From NCBI GenBank assembly GCA_964017235.1, contig OZ024931.1:121593530-121657529 (forward strand): a DNA stretch of 64,000 bases, in the 5' to 3' direction. Positions 60,901 to 64,000 of the stretch are shown here, in pieces. The DNA comes from Sabellastarte sp. h YS-2021 (taxonomy: Eukaryota > Annelida > Polychaeta > Sabellida > Sabellidae). Below the pieces are notes generated by a model, which ran no database searches, was not told the DNA's origin, and saw nothing but the letters and a program-made list of their open reading frames with translations. The translations under genes and the position numbers were made by a program. The stretch's first letter is position 1. Each line of letters starts with the position of its first letter.

Positions 60901-63704
60901 TTTACTAAATCATGTTAACACTTTACCTGTAAACCAACATCGATGATCTTTGTGGCAAGACTGTGACCTACAAAAGAATGTAAATCTCCTCAGCAAGAGA
61001 CAATGTATAGTGTCAATCAATAATGTGCAATTTGTAAATAACTGTTATAAAAACATACATTTTTCATTTGATAACTTTCAAAATCATCACAAGGCAAGAT
61101 TTAGGAAAACAGAAAGGTAAAACATATTTGGAGCAAGACAACTACCATGGTAGTAATCTTCCACCACATATTCCTATGGTCTGCATTCCTGTGGTACAGA
61201 TATACCCACATACCACACATGATGAAAACCATCCAGTCCCTTTGTATAATGGACATTAGAATGGTAATCTTTAAGTCATTACAATTATGTCAGTTGCACC
61301 AGTAATCATGCTACTTAATAAAAAATATCAATAAAGAATGTGATAAAACAAGTTTACACTAAGTTCTCCACAACTATAAAATACTTCAGGCATTATTTAT
61401 GCTGAATTATGAAGAAAATATCCACTAAAATGCTGAAAAATATTTGTTGCATTCATTTAATTTTGAATGTCAAAGGTTATATGTCACAGGGTTACTGATC
61501 CAGTTTTCATGCTATCTGTTGGCTATTTCATAAACTTTAAAATTAAACAATTTTTGCACAATATTATACAAAAACAAAGACATAACTGTTGAACTCTACA
61601 CAATAAAGTTTCCAATGGTGTTTTAATTGTAAAAATTGGTTATGTATTGGCAGATTTACAAGCAATTAAAGATTAACAAAATTTCACATTGCATTGATAA
61701 AATTTATTGGCAAACAAACTATTGCATGAACCCAAAATAAGGACTAAAAGAGTTTAACAAGTGATATCCAAGTACCTAATTCAACTACAGAAATGATAAA
61801 AGTATCATTTTAAAGAAAAATACCAGTAGATTTTGTCACTTTTTATTTGAAGAAATTTGTTTTATATTGGCTGAGATATTGTTAAATATGCTGCAAACAC
61901 ACGAAAACTAGTGCTAGCACGAAAACTGGACCATCGACCATAAGTTTCTTTTGAGATTTTAAGTTTACTACACAGTGGACAGCTTCCTAGGACCTCAGTA
62001 TACCCAAACCTCATATATAAACAAGAGCACCAGGAGGGCACCCACCTCCATCAAGACATGTAATAAGTAACTGCGAAAAATCTTGATTTTTTGTATCCAG
62101 ATTGTGATCCAGATCATTCTCCAATATTATGGGATCTAAGTGGACCAAGAATGATCTTCTGATTTTTTTCATGAAATTCCCATTATGTGATCCTGCTAAC
62201 AGACAGATACATGGAAAGATAAATGGACAGACGGTCTGCAAAATAATACTCACTGGCAGAGGTGATGAAATCCAAAATGCACTATTTGCAATATCAGCCA
62301 TTAAATTGGCAGTCTTTATTAAGTAATCATTGGGACTTTCAGGTTACCATAAAGTATATCATCCAAGAGACTAAGTAGACCCACATATCTAACAAAAAAT
62401 TCCATCATGCAGCTTTGGAATATTACCTGGTAATCATTAGCATAGTAAACATATTAAGTTTTCTTTGGGACTTTGAGGTTACCATAAAGTGGAAAATCTT
62501 GATAGGGCTGAAGTACAATGCCAACCATACACATTAAGAAAATGTGACAAATACATACAAAGACTGGATTTTGGATTCTAGTTCAGTTTCAGCCAACCCT
62601 TGCATGTAACCAATAATTTCAGAAACAATTCCTGGAAACCATAAGCAGGGTATCCCTGCCCGCCAAGTATACTGAATGGTACGGTGCATTAGTTTGTTAT
62701 AATGTAATTGATTCACTTGAAAAGAAAATTTTGTGCTTCAGACTTTCACTGTTTTATTTTTACTGTACACCAGCACCATATGTACATGTATCTGATCAGC
62801 AGTATTACTTTTTTTAAAATTTAAATTAAATGAGCTTACAGTACTGTACACAAACTGAACTCAAGTCTTAATCTGGAAGTTAGAACCAAGGACACAAAAA
62901 CGGAAGGTAAGATATGTATAATCAGGGGCCGAAATTTTATTTATGGCCAAAATTTTTACAAGTAATATCTAGGAAAAAAAACAAGTGAGCTGCTTCCTGT
63001 TTCCTGTGAATTTCAGATCTTGTTATGATTAAGGCTGCAAGCGAGCCTGAAAATGCGCCTCAATTCCTCGTTTTGGAAGAACCAACTCGGACTCTGTTAA
63101 TTATCGCCCACAAAATAAACTTCAACATACTTCGACATATTACACATATAAAACACTTAAAATGGGTACAGCGGGAAAGAATGTTGAAAATTCATTGAAT
63201 TTTGGAATAAAGAGGTATTTATAATGCAAAGTACAGGAAACTTTGGCCATCTTTATATTGCGAGATTTGAGGTGTCTTTGAAATATGTTTTATTAAAATA
63301 CCGTCTTATAAAAACATTGTTACAAACACATTTAAAGTTTGCAAATGCTTAAAAATTATAAAATTGAAAATGTAACCACCTTATATTAGAAAAATATATG
63401 AATATATTCATATCTTTAAAGAAAAATCAAATTTAGTTGGCATTTTTACATCTATTTTTAGTTGTTTTCGAAGACCCGGTTCAGTTTTCTTGGCTCGAGT
63501 ATTAAACCGAATCCTTTCGTTTCCAAGTAACCAAAGAATCGTTGCAGCCCTAGTTATGACCATGCTCATCAATAACAAAATTTATACCTATAATAAGGCA
63601 ATTTCTGTCTGTATCAGCTCGCCGCACCACAATCAAGTCCCCATCTTCATCATATTTTGTTTGACTGTCAGACTCCGGAAAGAAATGGAACTTTGTAGAA
63701 CAAA
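51894..63704 (-). CDS. METTL22: METTL22-like protein lysine methyltransferase (partial, seven exons)
   Basis: Seven phase-compatible exons were read on the minus strand: 63704-63588, 60967-60927, 59667-59523, 58339-58220, 58127-58095, 57100-57029 and 51990-51894, together about 208 codons. Landmarks in order: YDEDGDLIVVRR; HSLATKIIDVGLQIWTGCLL; the S-adenosylmethionine-binding motif VLELGAGVGMSS; the acidic-loop region VIATDFGDDILELC; VRELDW; YGWTDEDIASLEQVELIVAA; and VIYDVDLTGALFKVLEKF to ALEKR. This order and these motifs match METTL22, a seven-beta-strand methyltransferase known in mammals to methylate a lysine of the DNA/RNA-binding protein KIN17. The amino-terminal exon (beyond 64000) and carboxy-terminal exon(s) are missing. 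Introns are rich in transposons and satellites. Confidence 0.87.
52447..52925 (+). repeat. TGACC/AAGGTCA dispersed repeat, about two monomers
   Basis: Monomers of roughly 150 bp contain TTCATTTATGAAGATATCTTCACCAAA and TGACCCCTGTTTCAAGGTCA-type inverted half-sites. The family continues at 53720-53830 after the nested transposon. An inverted relative lies near 60150. Confidence 0.65.
52926..53719. mobile_element. hAT-like element (794 bp) with another hAT nested inside
   Basis: Ends TAGTGTTGGTA and TACCAGCGCTA are inverted. An exact 8 bp target duplication AAACCTTT lies at 52918-52925 and 53720-53727. It interrupts the TGACC repeat family. Non-coding apart from the nested insertion. Confidence 0.85.
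53158..53547. mobile_element. Nested hAT-like element (390 bp)
   Basis: Ends TAGGGCTGCGAACG and CTGTCACAGCCCTA. GAGTACTCGA occurs near both ends. Flanks ATGAAAAC and ATGAGAAT agree at 6 of 8 bases, an aged 8 bp target duplication. Confidence 0.7.
53830..55450. repeat. YY1-motif satellite, ~160 bp monomer, about six copies
   Basis: Repeated phrases: AAAATGGCCGCCATTTTTGG (54625, 54785; variants near 54951, 55115, 55322), CCAAAAATTTCGCCGAAATC, GCTCTATCTCGCACGG and TTTTTGTCAAAAATT. Spacing is 160-166 bp, then about 205. Interrupted by a hAT at 53956-54510. Confidence 0.85.
53956..54510. mobile_element. hAT-like element (555 bp) in the YY1 satellite
   Basis: Ends TAGTGCTAAAACGATTA and (reverse complement) TAGAGCTGAAACGATTA. 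Exact 8 bp target duplication CTAGATAC at 53948-53955 and 54511-54518. The target is the 'cttgc...ataccctg' segment of a satellite monomer. Confidence 0.9.
55451..55846. other. Unannotated stretch with a short hairpin
   Basis: No gene. A stem AAGCGTCC/GGGACGCTT at about 55811-55833 lies just before the AAGGTCA repeat; it could be part of that repeat's left end. Confidence 0.35.
55847..56630 (+). repeat. Dispersed AAGGTCA repeat, copy 1 outside the array
   Basis: A ~220 bp leader (CATCAGAGATGCCCATACCCC... to AGAGAAAATAACATCTAAGAG) is followed by about four ~130 bp monomers with AGGTCA direct repeats. Same family as the blocks in the array units. Lies in a METTL22-like intron. Confidence 0.85.
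56631..57028. other. METTL22-like intron sequence
   Basis: No repeat or gene recognised; one short G-rich run near 56865. Confidence 0.4.
57029..57100 (-). CDS. METTL22: METTL22-like exon f (GGRYGWTDEDIASLEQVELI)
   Basis: 72 bp, acceptor TTTTGTAG, donor GTAAGC. Codes for the strand ending in IVAAD, which precedes the catalytic-fold segment continued in exon g. Confidence 0.88.
57101..58094. other. METTL22-like intron sequence
   Basis: Contains a 99-codon plus-strand frame (57350-57649) without recognisable similarity; not called. Confidence 0.4.
58095..58127 (-). CDS. METTL22: METTL22-like exon e (33 bp microexon)
   Basis: Encodes GDSMHFGKKEP between a TTTTTTGTAAG acceptor and a CCAG/GTAAAG donor. 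The phase fits both neighbours. It falls in a loop that varies in the family, so support is by phase and splice sites only. Confidence 0.6.
58220..58339 (-). CDS. METTL22: METTL22-like exon d (DFGDDILELC...VRELDW)
   Basis: 120 bp, acceptor TTTGTTTATAG, donor GTTTGC (weak). Carries the acidic-loop aspartates after VIATD and the family-typical ELDW. Confidence 0.88.
58361..59270 (+). repeat. Dispersed AAGGTCA repeat, copy 2
   Basis: Starts GAGATGCCCATACCCCACAG like copy 1, with a shortened leader, then about six monomers. It begins only about 20 bp upstream of the exon d acceptor (minus strand), so it has replaced most of that intron's 3' end. Confidence 0.85.
59523..59667 (-). CDS. METTL22: METTL22-like exon c (SAM-binding motif)
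   Basis: 145 bp, acceptor GTGCTAG, donor GTATCT. Encodes IWTGCLLLCDFALASPQVF then ENKTVLELGAGVGMSSIVLA and KQVIAT. LELGAGVG is the glycine-rich cofactor-binding loop. Confidence 0.92.
59668..60926. other. METTL22-like intron with dispersed repeat
   Basis: About 59870-60040 is related to 48330-48600 (TATGGCAGCCATT). About 60140-60190 is an inverted relative of the 52447 repeat. A 121-codon plus-strand frame at 60429-60794 shows no recognisable domain. Confidence 0.5.
60927..60967 (-). CDS. METTL22: METTL22-like exon b (HSLATKIIDVGLQ)
   Basis: 41 bp, acceptor TTTTGTAG, donor GTAAAG. Joins in phase to exon c to give DVGLQIWTG. Confidence 0.8.
60968..62010. other. METTL22-like intron sequence
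   Basis: AT-rich; no gene or clear repeat recognised. Confidence 0.4.
62011..62330. repeat. Dispersed repeat (CAAGAGCACCAGGAGGGCACC type)
   Basis: Begins near ACAAGAGCACCAGGAGGGC and ends near CTCACTGGCAGAGGTGATGA, with GATCCTGCTAACAGACAGA in between. This style of repeat is widespread in invertebrate genomes. The minus-strand frame across it is a by-product. Confidence 0.6.
62331..63029. other. METTL22-like intron sequence
   Basis: A ~25 bp phrase, GGGACTTT(C/G)AGGTTACCATAAAGT, occurs twice (about 62333 and 62467). Nothing else recognised. Confidence 0.4.
63030..63552. mobile_element. hAT-like element (523 bp) beside METTL22-like exon a
   Basis: Ends TAAGGCTGCAAGCG and (reverse complement) TAGGGCTGCAACGATTC. 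Flanks GTTATGAT (63022-63029) and GTTATGAC (63553-63560) match at 7 of 8 bases. Non-coding. Its right end lies about 30 bp from the exon a donor. Confidence 0.8.
63588..63704 (-). CDS. METTL22: METTL22-like exon a (YDEDGDLIVVRR)
   Basis: 117 bp, acceptor GATTTGCAG, donor GTATAA. Encodes KFHFFPESDSQTKYDEDGD then LIVVRRADTDRN. The DEDGDL..RR segment is typical of the region before the METTL22 methyltransferase domain. Upstream exon(s) lie beyond the window. Confidence 0.85.
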
Positions 63705-63862
63705 CTGCAAATCAAAAGTTTAAACACTGGAATTTTTATATTCTATTTTCAACTAAGTATTACAAACTCTGTGTAGACTTCACAGATGCTAATGTAGAGA
63801 CCATCTGATTACTTGTATGGAGAAAAACACTAAATAAGAAGTAAAACTGTTATTAAGAAAAT

Positions 63863-64000
63863 AGCATCAGAGATGCCTGTACCCCACAACACCATAAGAT
63901 ATCATACAGAAGAAGTGAAACAGTACAAGGATTTTCAGCACAGTGTCACTTAGATAAAGCTCCAAATAATGTTTAAGTAGAGAAAATAACATCTAAGAGA
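63863..64000 (+). repeat. Dispersed AAGGTCA repeat, copy 3 (leader only, cut by window end)
   Basis: GCATCAGAGATGCC through AGAGAAAATAACATCTAAGAGA matches the leader of copy 1; the monomers would follow outside the window. Confidence 0.8.

Noticed and set aside
62011..62301. 96-codon minus-strand frame
   Set aside because: Coincides with a dispersed repeat.

Overview
The window is nuclear DNA of an animal, most likely a bivalve or other lophotrochozoan mollusc. It has one spliced gene with GT-AG introns, TATA boxes and AATAAA signals, AT-rich intergenic DNA, hAT-type transposons and AAGGTCA-rich dispersed repeats. The animal call rests on gene structure. The mollusc call is inference from repeat style.

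Positions 1-46137 are a tandem array. Its unit is about 3,251 bp and occurs seven times (A1-A7); the left end lies outside the window. Each unit carries a head-to-head pair of small intronless paralogous genes, here called F1 (minus strand, 136 aa) and F2 (plus strand, 138 aa). They share a ~500 bp divergent promoter and are followed by a block of AAGGTCA direct repeats. I do not recognise the protein family: it has an acidic, serine-rich N-terminus followed by a strongly conserved helical core. F1 is intact in all seven units. F2 is intact in A1, A2 and A4 and broken in A3, A5, A6 and A7.

The F2 breaks are caused by a ~5.5 kb composite transposable element. It consists of a short terminal-inverted-repeat element S (319 bp) joined without a gap to a long element L (~5.2 kb). 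It entered F2 at two different codons (sites 1 and 2), in the same orientation, with no target duplication longer than one base. The array then grew by unequal exchange. A 12,043 bp block was duplicated (3252-15294 to 15295-27356). A 9,032 bp block was later duplicated by crossing-over between two diverged L copies, leaving a chimeric L at 29946-35191. A7 also carries a 1,135 bp TIR element and marks the right edge of the array.

Positions 46138-64000 are single-copy, repeat-rich DNA holding seven exons (minus strand, 63704 down to 51894) of a METTL22-like lysine methyltransferase. Its first and last exons were not found. The introns and flank hold satellites built on recognisable protein-binding motifs: inverted TGACCTTG/CAAGGTCA, a palindromic RFX X-box, and YY1-like GCCGCCATTTT. 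They also hold at least five hAT-like elements, one nested in another, and three more AAGGTCA repeats.

The array genes and the METTL22-like gene have no evident functional link. No RNA genes, CRISPR arrays or prokaryotic features were seen.
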